A stretch of 64,000 nt of DNA from Areca catechu (taxonomy: Eukaryota; Streptophyta; Magnoliopsida; Arecales; Arecaceae): contig CM038047.1 in the NCBI GenBank assembly GCA_021397845.1, forward strand, positions 125,780,112-125,844,111, given 5' to 3'. Below are positions 42,443 through 53,368 of the stretch, piece after piece. A program made the translations under genes and the position numbers. The notes under the pieces are model-generated. The model was not told the origin of the DNA, did not search any database, and saw nothing but the letters and a program-made list of their open reading frames with translations. Within the stretch, counting starts at the first letter, position 1, and every line of letters begins with the position of its first letter.

Positions 42443-43403
42443 TTGGTCTAGCTGTAGGAACTTGGTTTGATCCTGGTCTAAATGCAAGGGTACTAGTCTT
42501 TGGGACTTCAGGTCGACGGTAGATAGGTACCCTCTAGAATCTCTCATAGTCCCTGGCTATCCGATAAGCATGTTCTAGGTTATGGACCTCCCTTAAGAAT
42601 AACTCTCTCTGTATGTCCTCTCGCAGGCCTGTCCTAAACCTAGATAAGGTGACTGATGCTGGTTCATCTATTCCGCATCTCATGGCACACTCATCAAACT
42701 TGGCTATATAATTAGACACAGTTAGGTTTCCTTATTTTAATCTTTGCCAGTGATCTAACAGTCGTTGCTAGAATGATTCAGGTATGTACCTTTCTCTCAG
42801 CTTCATTTTCATAGCCTTCCAAGTGGTTATAGGTATGTCTTGCCTATGATCGATTTGTCTTTCAAGGTTTCCCCAAAATAATCTAGCCTGGCGAACTAGT
42901 CTTATCTTAGCAAGCTTGTATTTCCTTTCCTCAATCATATCATACTAGTCAAAATATTGCTCCATCTCACTCTCCCAATCAATATAGGCTTTATGGTCTA
43001 GGGTTCCATCAAACATGGGTGCCTCTAGTCCAATGTTCCTCATGGCCCTTTCATCCTGATCTACTGGGTCTGGGTGCAGTCTTCCTGGATTGGGCCCTAG
43101 ATTTGGTTCTTGCCTAGGGACTCTCCTAGGGTTATAGGGCATTGGTGGTGGTGTGACTAGATCAGGTTCGGTGTTGGTCTCATGGTTCCTTTCTAAGGCT
43201 TGAACTCTATCTTCTTGTTGGTCGAACCTGGCATCCACTTGGTCAAATCTTGTACGAAAGTTGATGTTCATCTAGGCAACCCTATCATCCATCTGATCCA
43301 GTCGATCAAGTAGGGTCCTCAAGGTGATCTCAAGATTGGGTTCCATGGGTAAGTTAGATGGGGTGTAGGGTGGTTTAAATTGGGTCCCTGCCCTAGTGGT
43401 CAT
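42443..43403 (-). pseudogene. B gag
   Basis: Starts at 43403 (MTTRAGTQFKPPY), comparable with A. Contains a coiled N-terminal part (VDARFDQQEDRVQALERN), then LEAPMFDGTLDHKAYIDWESEMEQYFD, given here in two parts: LEAPMFDGTLDH and AYIDWESEMEQYFD. The capsid part continues to 42534 (SNYIAKFDECAMRCG; FRTGLREDIQRELFLREV). Stops at about 43306, 42942, 42770 and 42735 break it. The C-terminal part is cut by solo LTR C at 42442 and resumes at 41190. Confidence 0.87.
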
Positions 43404-44313
43404 ACAATACAAGACTTCAATCAATTAGACTCCTAATGTTCTAGGGCTCCTAGACCTAGAAATCCAAAGTAGGGTGAGTCAGCTAACTTTACAACCAATT
43501 CATCAGTTAATCAATCCACTGGCCAGGTAAGAAGTGGATCTGGGGGAGGCTCCCCCAGCTCTCGCTGGGTCCTAATTAAAAATCACAAGAACTACCTAGG
43601 GCATTTGCCACTTGACCTCTTACCTTAGACACCAGCTTCAAGATATAACCAATGAGTTGAGTGCACCAGCTTCCCCACAATACCTTGTATTTGACCGGTT
43701 GGTGTCACCTAGCTCACTAGAGCAAATTAAGTCTAGTTGATTTTAGAATTAGGCTTGGGACTATGCAATTTGTGGCTGGTGGTTTGTGGGCTAAGGAGAG
43801 GTGATGAAACCCTCACCTTATCTTGGATATCGATTGCCCTTATGTAGCTTGAATATGAATGCACAATTAAGTTGACACACAAGCTTTTAATAGATTGAAT
43901 AAGTTCAACCATTCTTTAAGGATTTTATATGCTATGTATTTTTTTTTTTCCAAAGTCACTAGTTTCAGATCTGAGAATGAAAGTGCAGGTGTGGTGTGTT
44001 TGAACAGATAATAAAAAAAAATGTATCAAGTGTGATGGAGAAGTGATGAACTAGCAAGCAAGAAAAACCTAATTACAGAAATTTCAGGATGTAACAGTGA
44101 AAAAAAATAAATTGCAGAAAAATATTTTTTTGTGATTTTAATATGAAGTTTTAGATGGAAATAGTAGACTTACTGATGGTTATCATAAAAATAATGGCAA
44201 TCAAAAAGGATTAGATTTAATAGGGTTTCAATGGACGTTAATCTCAGGCATGTGCAAAATTACTGGGTGCAGAAATTATAGCAATGAACATGGAAACTAG
44301 CCCTACTCTAACA
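43404..44313 (-). other. B leader (5' untranslated region)
   Basis: About 0.9 kb between primer site and gag. AT-rich near 43920-44160 with T runs. Shares blocks with the leader of A (around 43700-43810). No gene. Confidence 0.65.
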
Positions 44314-44325
44314 TGTTCTGATACC
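44314..44325 (-). other. Primer-binding site of B
   Basis: TGGTATCAGAACA on the minus strand, two bases off the tRNA-iMet complement found in A. Six bases from the LTR. Confidence 0.85.
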
Positions 44326-44331
44326 AAAAAT

Positions 44332-45578
44332 TGATGCGGGATGAAAGGCCTAACTAAGGTTTTGATGATTACAAAAATAAATCAATTTTTTTATAATTTT
44401 TAATTTTTCTGTAAAAGATGAAAAGAAGCTATCTAAAGAAAACTATAAAGAGAGAAGTAAAGTCATGCTCATAACTAGTCTTCTAAGTGTAAAGAACCAA
44501 GGACCTAGAAGGATTAAGAAATTTTTTAAGAATAGGGCTAACACTACCTCCAACAAATAGAGCAAGAGTAAAGGGTGGGTGATACCAAGCAGTAATTTGA
44601 TCTGCTCTCAGAAGAAGGTGCTCTCCCCTCCAAATCCAGTACTTAGGATGAAGAAATCAACACTTCCCGGATAGTAGGCTCCATTATAGGGGTTCTTTGG
44701 CAAGAAAGGCATCCTCCTCGGACTGGCACTCTTAAAAACCATGCAAGCAAGGAGAGGACTTAGCAAAGATGAAGAAATGCAGTAAACAACCTAAGAAAAT
44801 TAGGAGGGATGGAGAGTGATGGCTTGAGAATGCATGGAGCCTCGATGAAGACTAGACCGGCTGCTCCATGGATAGGGGTGTCGACTCCATGGGTTAGGGT
44901 GGAGAGGAATGTCAACACCAAGGTTTGGTAGATGGGAGATGGATGAACTATGGAAAAGCAGATGGTAGATTGGGTCGTACACCCTCTCCCTCTCGGAGGA
45001 CAATGCATCTCACACCAGAAATGAAAACTCACAGTAATGGGAGCTCAAAAAGAAATTTTCTTTCATTCAAAAATAGCATATTCCTTACAAAGAGATTATG
45101 GACCTATTTATAGCCTTCTAAGCCCCATTTTAAATTCAAATTTTACATGAAAATATGGTGAAGGTAGTTACAAATTTGAATTTCAAGTTTCATGAGAAGG
45201 GGTGGCAAAATGCATGGGCGCCAAGTGTCTCCTTATGGTGCCAAATCTAAAAATCTGCATGCATGGGAGCCACTTGGCATTCATGTGGGCATTCATGTAT
45301 CATATGTGTTGGGCGCCACTTGGCATTCATGTGGGCATTCATGTGTCATCATGTGTTGGGTGCCACTTGGCATTTCGGTGCACATCTTGGTCATCTTCAA
45401 CATAATGATCCTTCACTTGGTCAAGGCTATCTCACTGGTTACAGGACTCAAACATTATAGGATTCAATTAACAAAAAGTAAATGTAATAAACCAGTTGAC
45501 AGGATTCAAAGAAAATTGACTAAGCATTAGTCAAACCAAATTGAATTGAGTCTCTTTTGAATCCTGGTGCCCTCACCA
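44332..45578 (-). repeat. B 5' LTR
   Basis: 1247 bp. Starts (minus) TGGTGAGGGCACCA at 45578 and ends CCCGCATCA at 44332. Several percent different from the 3' LTR by eye. Confidence 0.92.
45104..45113 (-). promoter_or_regulatory. TATA box, B 5' LTR
   Basis: CTATAAATAG on the minus strand, the copy placed to transcribe B. Confidence 0.65.
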
Positions 45579-46147
45579 GCAGCCTTTGTGCTCCAAGAGA
45601 TACACAAAGGCCTCTGCACAAGTCATGTTGGGGGTAGGACATTGGCATACAAAGCCCTCCGCTAAGGCTATTACTGGGGGACCATGAGGGAAGACACTGC
45701 TGACTTCACGAAAAGGTGCGACCACTGCCAATGACATGCTAGCATACAGTATCAATTGACTGTGCCACTCTTTCAACTCTCCACTCCCTGGCCATTCGCT
45801 AAGAGGGGAATGGACATCTTGGGTCCCTTTCCACCCGTGCCTGGGTAGAGGAAAAACCTAATAGTAGCCATTGACTACTTTACCAAGTGGGTCGAGACCG
45901 AATTGCTGGCACGGATCACGAAAGCTAAGGTCAGGCTTTCCTTTAGAAGTTGATCATTTGTCGATTTAGGTTTCACCATTCTATCATCACCGACAACGGA
46001 TAACAGTTCGACAATCAAGCATTTGGAGAGTTCTACGCCGACCTCAATATCCACCATCGATTCACCTTGGTGGCTCACCCTCAAATGAACGGTGAAGTCA
46101 AGATGACCAACCGGACTATCCTCTAAGGGCTTTGGACCAAGCCAAGG
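45579..46147 (+). pseudogene. J integrase (Tat-type)
   Basis: Directly continues the J frame interrupted at 36165. HHCC zinc finger: FVLQEIHKGLCTSHVGGRT, YKALR, YYWGTMRED, CDHC (to about 45725). The core begins WPFAKRGMDILGPFPPVPG with the first catalytic Asp near 45812, then AIDYFTKWVE. A frameshift near 45940 precedes SIITDNG (second Asp, about 45985) and HPQMNGEVKMTNRTIL with the catalytic Glu (about 46080-46120). Stops at about 45661, 45732 and 45846 mark decay. H interrupts it at 46147, so the C-terminal part is missing. Confidence 0.85.
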
Positions 46148-46285
46148 TGTTGCCCAGGTGGCTTCCTAAGAGGGCGGTGAATTGTGATAAAAAAATTTGC
46201 AAGTATGTGCACTTTGAAAATCTTTTAGTATTGTGGTGTTGTGATAGATTATGCAATGGAAGCAAGTAAATCAATAATCACAAAC
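46148..46285 (-). repeat. LTR end fragment of H
   Basis: Starts TGTTGCCCAGGTGGCTTCC, the reverse complement of the ends of Sirevirus-like LTRs (compare 15190-15224). Only about 138 bp remain before gag sequence begins, so most of the LTR and all of pol were lost by deletion. The right boundary is approximate. Confidence 0.65.
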
Positions 46286-47021
46286 AAGTCATTTTTCTCT
46301 TTTTCAAATGTATCACAGTTATTTTTTAAACTCTTCATTTTCAAACCAGCCTTTTTATATTCTGACAATAATTCACAAAAGACATTATAAATCTTATCAT
46401 AAGTAAATTCTAATTTTGGTTTAGAAGTTGTTACCCCATCCTCCAAACCCATAAGACAAATCTGAGCTATCTATGTTGTATCTTCTTCATCTTCATTTGA
46501 TGTAGATTCATCACTGTCGCTCCATGTCGCAAGCATGGTTTTCTTTTTCTTCCTTTTCAACAATTTTTTCTTGGCTTCTGGACAATCAGGACATATGTGT
46601 CTTGGTTTCTTTCATTCATAACATATAAGATTTTGATCTTTGTCCTTATCCTTGTCCTTGTCTTTTTCTCTTTCCTTTTCATGGTCTCCTCTTCTGAATT
46701 GCTTTCTCCATCTATTGGTTCTTCTTCTGCCCATAAATCTCTTGAACTTTCTCATTACTAAGGCAATTTCATCATCGTCCATATGGTCATCATCAGAGGT
46801 ATCTGAATCTTCATCTTTATTATCTTCAGTTGCTTTAAATGCAATGGCCTTTTTCTTTTTTGAATCATTTTCTGTTCTTTGCTGAATGGCTAACTCATGT
46901 GTGATCAATGACCCCAGCAACTCATCCAATGGTAGTGTGTTCAAATCCTTTGCCTCCTGAATAGTTGTAATCTTTGCTTCCTAAAAAATCAAAACAGGAT
47001 TGCGAGTGCCTACACTAAGCA
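46286..47021 (-). pseudogene. Sirevirus-like gag fragment (element H)
   Basis: Middle and C-terminal gag of a Sirevirus-like copia. From 47000 leftward: QEAKDLNTLPLDELLGSL, ITHELAIQQRTEND, SKKKKAIAFKATED, an acidic part, RKFKRFMGRRR and a KDKDKDKDKD run (46640-46690). A CCHC-like knuckle is near 46610 (CYE ... HICPDCP) and a coiled-coil tail follows (46452-46249: YNVFCELLSEYKKAGLKMKS). Related to the gag of G block by block. The N-terminal gag is cut off by D near 47000-47021. The 3' side joins the LTR end directly. Not functional. Confidence 0.78.
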
Positions 47022-49125
47022 TGTAACAGCACAAGGAGCAAGTATATATTTTAAAATAATTTTAAAATAGCAGGGGAAAAAAACTACTCCGCACTGGATC
47101 TAACATTTTCAAGATGCATGTACAGGCAAAAGAAGGCATGAAATGGGCATGTAATATTTATAAAAATTTAATAAACTTATTTCTAGGTGTGCATGAAAAC
47201 CAAGACCAGAAATTTTACCTTATTCCTGCTTGGAATAAAGTAGGGATAACTACTGGAATAGCTGGAATATCTGGAATAACCTTATTCTAGTCTTCTTCTT
47301 CCAGCAACCATTTGGAATGATTCTCTTCCTCTCTTCCAAGTGCAGCAAACTCAAACCAAAAATGGCAACACTTTGGTCTTTCCTTCTGCAACAACAGCAA
47401 GGTAATTTCTTGATGGAACTTGCTTCAATGGAGCTAATGCATCATTCTTTCAGTCCTTTGGAATGTTCTTTATCTCTTCTCCAAGAGTAGCAATAGCAAT
47501 TATGCTACCAAAAACAGGGGAAACAAAACCAGCAACTATGGTTGTTGATCCAGCTCACAGGTGCTCAAGAGAATACCCTCAAGAGGGGGGACACGCCTGG
47601 GCTTCCTCTGATCCGGTTTCTCGTGCGATGCTAGTCACCGGAAACCTCTTGAAATGGTGAGAGGGGAGGAAGAAAAACAGAACATTGTGTTCTTATATTT
47701 TTTCTCCAACACAAATTTTCTTCCACCAATTGAGTACTAATAAAACAAGAACCAAGAAATTTATATCCAGCAAGAACCAAGAAACCGGTGATTTTTTTTT
47801 GGTGCTTAGGAGACCTGCTAGGAATACGAGAAGTCATCAGGTTTGAGAACGAATTGAATTCATTTTCAACCAAGCAGTGAAGAGCCATAAATCGGTGCTT
47901 TATATCTAGCAAAAATCAAGTGGAAATGGGAGAAGAAAAGACATCTTGTATCCCCTGTTCGCCCAAGCCATTTATACGGTGTGAATGGGTTCAAAGCCGG
48001 TTCACAACAGGTTCAAAAATCCTAAACTAGTTCTAAACCGGTTCATAATTCAATTAGATCAAAATCTAATTTATAAAAGGCTTGGTCAAGTACCGGTCGC
48101 CCAGAAAAAATTTCAGGTGGACCCGAACAATTTCTGATCGACCTAAAACTGGGTCAATCCAATGAATGCTTAATCAAAAAGTTATCAAAATGATTCCTAA
48201 TCATAAATTGGTACCTGGATCAGGGAGAAATCCTCTATGGTGTGTGATCTCATAGGTTCGAACCTAGGCGGTAGCACTGGAACAATTTTAGTACCAGTAC
48301 AAGATACTATCTAGTAATAGGTCCTGGCATCCGGATAGGTCGAAGATGCGAGAGCAATCAATCGAACCTCTGGTATATGGTTACCATATAATTCATCCCT
48401 TTGACCTCCAATGCTCAGGATGACCTAGGGTTAGACTGCCCACCCTAGCTTAGTCAATCCACAACATGTCTCAACCTCGTAAGTCTAGTGACTCATCACT
48501 AGGACTACCCCGGTCGAGGATTTGCTAAATTGAGACACTGCAAGATATTCAATCCAAACTATTTGGACAGCTCAATTCCATCTTGGTCAACCATTGCTCC
48601 ATAAGTACTTTCCAGTAGCCAGAAACCTTCCATCATCGGATTAGAAATCCGGGTAGTCCGACACCAAGCACAGGGAGTTGCTTGTAAGTTGCCATGATGA
48701 CCTCAGGTCAGAGGGACACATATTCCATATCCAATCATGAATATCCCATTGGCAGAAAGAGGCTACATGGAGTCTTGTTTAATGAGATATCATATATCCC
48801 ACTTGCAGATCATATCAGTGTCACCACACTCCTTTGGTCAAGAGGACAACCTAACGATGTGAACCACAACAACCTACACTTGATACATAGCCATCCAGTA
48901 CAATGTATCCTTTGGTCATGAACCTGGTTTAAGGACCACTCGATATATCCTCTCTATATTAATGTAGTCCTAAGGACTTCATCACATGAAAAAGAGTTCA
49001 TTACAGGAAAAAGTCAGAATGTGATGAGCTGCCAAAATAATATTTATTAATTCATACAAAGAGTACAATACTCAGCTCAACCACCTATAGCCTAGGCGAT
49101 TGGCTTTGGGACACAGTTCCCAACA
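47022..49125 (-). repeat. D 3' LTR
   Basis: About 2.1 kb. Starts (minus) TGTTGGGAACTGTGTCCC at 49125 after the polypurine tract. The other end is placed at the TGTAACAGCAC boundary (47022), but the true end could lie up to about 40 bases further left. No coding sequence recognised; ORFs here are LTR translations. No second LTR is in the window to check the ends. Confidence 0.65.
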
Positions 49126-49137
49126 ACTCTCACTTGT
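49126..49137 (-). other. Polypurine tract of D
   Basis: CAAGTGAGAGT on the minus strand directly before the LTR, like the AAGTGGGAG tracts of Copia-1 and E. Confidence 0.75.
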
Positions 49138-49956
49138 ACTAAAACCAATCAGAATAGTATCTAATACCCATTTTCCTTTTACAAAAGTCGAACTCTTTTA
49201 TTTCGAGGGCTTTAGTGAAAATATTGGCCAGGTTTTCCTTTCCATCGATCTTCATAAGATTGATGTCGCCACGTTCTACGATCTCTCGTACGAGGTGGTA
49301 ATGCCATAGAATATGCTTGGTGCGGTGATGAGCTTTCGGCTCCTTCGCTTGAGCAATAGCTCCAGTGCTGTCACAGTACACTATAATAGGACCATCTAGG
49401 GAAGATGCCATCCCTAGCTCTCCAAGAAACTTCCGCAACCACATGGCTTCCTTCGCTGCATCTGATGCTGCAAGGTACTCTGCCTTGCATACCGAGTCTA
49501 CAACTATCGCTTGCTTGGAACTTTTTCAGCATATCGCTCCTCCATTCAGGATAAATATAAACCCTGACACACTCTTGCATCATCTCTGTCTGACTAGAAA
49601 TTGGAGTCAATTTTCCCTACAAGTTTCAAGTCAGATTCTTCATAAATCAGCCATTGGTCTTTAGTATTTCTTAAATACTTCAATATGGACTTAACCACCT
49701 TCCAATATGCATCACCTATGTCAGAATGGTATCTGCTCACTACTCCTAGTGAGTTTGCCATGTTTGGTCTAATACATGTCATAGCATACATGATAGAGCC
49801 TACTATAGAAGCATAAGGTAATCTACTCATGCGCTCTCTTTTCTTAGGAGTTGTCGCACAATCCTTCCTGGAAGGAGTAATTCCAGAACCTATTGGAAGA
49901 TAACCTTTCTTAGAATTTTCCAAGCTGAACCTTTTTAGCATGGTATCAATGTACAT
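49138..49956 (-). pseudogene. D RNase H
   Basis: RNase H after RT: YIDTMLKRFSLENSKKGYLP, RLPYASIVGSIMYAM, DAYWKVVKSILKYLRNTKD (49956-49594), then frameshifts and the C-terminal part from 49444 (IVYCDSTGAIAQAKEPKAHH, NLANIFTKALEIKEF, to 49139). The Asp of VYCDSTGA and the preceding SDAAKEA-type Glu segment are recognisable in shifted frames. Stops near 49610 and 49445 disrupt it. Confidence 0.85.
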
Positions 49957-50660
49957 GACAGGGACAATCCCAGAAGCCTCTTAGATCTATCTCTATAGAT
50001 CTTCATACCCAGTATGTAAGAAGTTTTACCCAAGTCCTTCATGGAGAACTGAGATGATAACCAGACCTTTATTCCTTGTAATGCTACGATGTCATTCCTG
50101 ATTAAGAGAATGTTGTCAACATACAGTACCAGGAATACAATCACATAACCATTAACCCATTTATAGATGCACGGTTCTTCTCTATTCCTAACGAAGCCAT
50201 ACGATTTGATACACCTATCAAAATATAAGTTCCAACTTCGAGATGCTTGCTTGAGTTCATAAATGGACCTTTGCGACTTGCATACTTTTGACTTATATGA
50301 GGATGTGAACCCTTCAGGCTGTATCATATACACCTCCTCTTCCATCTTCCCATTTAGGAAAGCGGTTCGGACATCCATCTGCCATATCTCATAATCAAAA
50401 TATGCTGCTAAAGCAAGCATGATCCGAATGGACTTGAGCATTGCCACAGGGGAGAAAGTCTTGTCATAATCGATACCATATCACTGACAATACCCCTTGG
50501 CAACCTGAGGGCTTTATAAGTCTCCACCTTCCCATTTGCGCCCCATTTCCTCTTGAAGATCCACTTGCACCCGATGGGTTTAATCCCTTTAGGCGGATCA
50601 ACCAATTTCCATACATTGTTGATCTCCATAGACTCCATTTCGGATCGCATGGCTCCATGC
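49935..50660 (-). pseudogene. D reverse transcriptase
   Basis: RT core: MRSEMESMEINNVWKLVD, GCKWIFKRKWGANG, then frameshift (about 50470) and AMLKSIRIMLALAAYFDYEIW, given here as AMLKSIRIMLALAA and YFDYEIW, QMDVRTAFLNGKMEEEVYM with catalytic Asp, and LVLYVDNILLIRND (about 50100-50130). The normal YVDD is YVDN, so the second catalytic Asp is lost. Later blocks (GKTSYILGMKIYRDRS) follow to 49935. The frame is split at about 50450. Confidence 0.87.
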
Positions 50661-51972
50661 CATGCCTCGGAGTCAAATCTCTAAAGTGCATCCATATAGG
50701 TGATCGGATCCTCATTATTCTCGTTGAGCTCAATGGGATCGCCATCCCGAACCATGAAACCATAGTATCTGTTTGACTGACGCGGTACTCTACCGGATCT
50801 CCTAATAATGGGTTCTACGTGTGATCCAATCACAGCCAATTCTATGATGTCCATAGAGTTGTAGGTTCTTCTACTGGCTGAACTTCACCAAGTTCAATCT
50901 TAGAGGCTATAGTCTCTTCTCTAAGGAACTCTTTTTCCAAAAAAATAGCCCTAAGAGCGACGAACACTTTCTGTTCATCCTCCAAGTAGAAGAAATACCC
51001 TTTTGTTTCTTTAGGATAACCAATAAAAATGCACCGGTCAGACCTAGGACCAAGTATATTTGAGTTTAAACGCTTTACATAAGCCGGACAACCCTAGACC
51101 TGAAGGTGTGAGATTGAGGGCTTACATCCAGTCCACATCTCATATGGAGTGGAGACAATAGACTTACTCGGAACATTATTTAACAAGTAACAAGCTGTCT
51201 CAAGTGCATATCCCCAAAAGGATAACGGTAGAGTTGCAAATCCCATCATGGATCGAACCATATCCAACAGGGTTCAATTCCTCCTTCCGGACACACCATT
51301 CAACTGTGGTGTTCCTGGAGGAGTCCACTGAGAGAGAATCCCATTCTCCTCAATGTATGTCAAAAATTCACTAGATAGGTATTCACTGTCTCGATCAAAT
51401 CGAAGGGTTTTAATACTTTTTCTAGTTTGTTTCTCTACTTTATTACGATATCGTTTGAATATTCCAAACGACTCAGATTTATGTCTCATCAAAAAGATAT
51501 AACCGAACCTCGAAATGTCACCTATAAACATAATGAAATATCTGTATCCACCTCTAGCACTAACTGTCATGGGTCCGCATACATCAGTATGTATGAGACT
51601 CAGAAGTTCTGTAGCATGTTCACATTTTCCAGTAAAAGGTGACTTGGTCAATTTACCAAGTAAACAGGATTTACAAGTAGGCAGTGATTCAGAATCACTG
51701 ACCTTGAAGAGGCCATCTCCTCACATCTTGTTTATCCTATTTTGGTTAACATAACCTAGCATACAGAGCCAAAGATATAGATCATTGACATTTTCTAACC
51801 TTGGGCGTTTGCTTGATGTGTACATTACATTAACAGGCCGTGACAGTACATAAATGCAATTATTTAACTTAGCTTTCATTATCGCAGAGTTATTCAAAAT
51901 AACTTGAAAAATATCTCCTTTTATTGATAGTTCAAAACCATAATTGGCCAAAGGCCTACAGAGATTATGCAC
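50661..51972 (-). pseudogene. D integrase
   Basis: Zinc finger region (WLCMLGYVNQNRINKM, CKSCLLGKLTKSPFTGKCE, 51972-51610), the core with DVCGPMTVSARGGYRYF (first Asp), RFDRDSEYLSSEF (second Asp kept in the FDRD context) and QLNGVSGRRN (51274-51300), where the catalytic Glu of NGVAERRN is Gly. The C-terminal part is visible downstream (MVRSMMGFATLP, FWGYALETACYLLNNVPS, GCPAYVKR, to about 50990). Stops at about 51720, 51272 and 51092 disrupt it. Integrase from this copy could not catalyse strand transfer. Confidence 0.87.
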
Positions 51973-52216
51973 ATAATGAAAATAGGATAATAATGACAGT
52001 TGACTAACTCGATAGCACAGGACTCAAAGACAAGACTCAGAACTCCAATTGCCAGTACTAGAATATAATTCCCATTCTTGATGCTCGGGAACTATTCCCC
52101 ATCCTCGAATCTCCTACTAACCTGCAGTCCCTATAACGAATTACAAACATGCATAGGACTACCGGTATCCAATACCTAGTTAGCAATATTATAAATAGAG
52201 AAATTACAAGGTTTTA
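51973..52216 (-). pseudogene. D protease, degraded
   Basis: Between gag and integrase. The copia protease signature can be traced at about 52140-52190 (VLDTGSPMHVCN-like in a broken frame), but stops occur every few codons. Confidence 0.6.
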
Positions 52217-53077
52217 TCATAAAAATACCTTGTCTAGCAGTCTACTGCTTTCCCTTGGCCTGTTTGGGTCTAGGAATGCTTGGTAAAGAGGACAATTCCT
52301 CTTCCACTGTCCTAGCTTTTTGCAATAGAAGCACTCTACAGCAGATTGATCAGCTTTTACTTTCTTGGTCTGACTCAGACCAGGAGCATTCAGCACCTTC
52401 TTTCCCTTCCTTTTATTCTTCCTATTCTTAAAGGGACGACCACCTCTAGAACCTCCCACTAAATTCACCACCCCCTTGCTCAGTTGGTGGTCTTTCTCGT
52501 AAGTCTGTAGTAATTCAATCAAACCATGATAATTGACTGCAGGCTTGTTCATTCTGTAATGGTCGAGAAAGTCAAGATAGGCGGAGGGCAAAGAATTCAA
52601 GATTGCATCCTTGCCGAGCTGCTCGTGCAAGGGACATTTGAGCTTGCCAAACTTTTCAATTAGCTCGATCATGTACAATACATGATCAGTGATAGAACCA
52701 CCATTTGGCATCTTGGCATTGTAGATGGCACAAGATACTTTATACCGCTCTACATCGTCCGGCGTGCTGAAAGATTCCTTCAACTTTTGAAGGATCTCAT
52801 CTGGTTAGGCCTCCTCAAACTTGCAACTGAACTCGTCATTCATTGTTGCTAGCATAATGCATCGGACAGCAGTCCAATCAGAAACCCACTTCTGATAAGT
52901 GTCCCTGATCGAACTCCAAGCATTGGCATAAGGGATTTTAGGTGCCGGATCCGTTATCACATAAAGGATCCATTCATGCTCCAGGATAATCTTCAACTTT
53001 CGATACCAACTATTGAAGTTGTGACCCTTCAACTTCTCGTTATCGAGAAGTGATCGGAGTGAAAGATTTGAAGACAT
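52217..53077 (-). pseudogene. D gag
   Basis: Starts at 53077 (MSSNLSLRSLLDNEKLKGHN), like the other copia gags here. A stop at 52805-52807 splits it into 53077-52808 and 52783-52217. The second part has GGSITDHVLYMIELIEKFGK, a Lys/Arg-rich stretch (RPFKNRKNKRKGKK) and a zinc knuckle CFYCKKLGQWKRNC, where the metal-binding His is Gln. That change should weaken RNA binding. Otherwise the CX2CX4 spacing is normal. Confidence 0.88.
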
Positions 53078-53368
53078 CTGAAAGGAAAAACAAGACCATA
53101 TTAGAGTATGAATTAATCAATTAACCAAAAGACCTGGACTTTAGTCTAAAGGTCTTTCCCACTAATTTTTCAGATTGGGAGCCTCTAACTCCAATCCGTG
53201 AAATCACTATTTCATAGTGGGTACTGAAATTCAATAGATTATATATGAGCCCGACTATAGCAAGCTCACCCATACAGACCTAAAGATAGGTTCACTAACC
53301 AATTGCTTTCCTAAGCAACTTTCAGTGATTTATTTTGCCCTAGAGAGCACCCCAATCGGCCTAGGGGC
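53078..53368 (-). other. D leader fragment
   Basis: About 290 bp upstream of D gag with no recognisable motif; the palindromic motifs of Copia-1 and E are absent. Ends at the insertion site of E. GGGGC (53364-53368) would be the left TSD copy of E. Confidence 0.65.

Larger units (their letters stand above)
36166..45578 (-). mobile_element. Element B, chromovirus, TSD GCTGC/GCAGC
   Basis: 9413-bp minus-strand Ty3/gypsy element with LTRs of 1246 and 1247 bp, tRNA-iMet primer site, gag, protease, RT, RNase H, integrase and chromodomain, plus a nested solo LTR (C). TSD copies are GCTGC (36161-36165) and GCAGC (45579-45583), one base apart. The reading frame of J continues across when B and one TSD are removed, which confirms the insertion. 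The coding part aligns throughout with A, but it has many stops and the LTRs differ by several percent by eye, so it is clearly older than A. Confidence 0.93.
47022..53368 (-). mobile_element. Element D, Ty1/copia retrotransposon, right part cut by E
   Basis: Minus-strand copia with gag, protease, integrase, RT and RNase H in copia order and a 3' LTR at the left. Its 5' leader is interrupted at 53368 by E; the rest, including the 5' LTR, must lie right of the window. Inserted into H gag at the left. It has lost key residues in integrase and RT. Gag starts and RT resemble Copia-1 and E, yet its LTR is unlike theirs and its leader lacks the palindromes. Confidence 0.85.

Noticed and set aside
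44760..45032. ORF with hydrophobic stretches in the B 5' LTR
   Set aside because: LTR translation; the 3' LTR counterpart (36624-36911) is not kept in the same form.
46640..46690. KDKDKD repeat as a functional motif
   Set aside because: Simple low-complexity stretch in a dead gag fragment.
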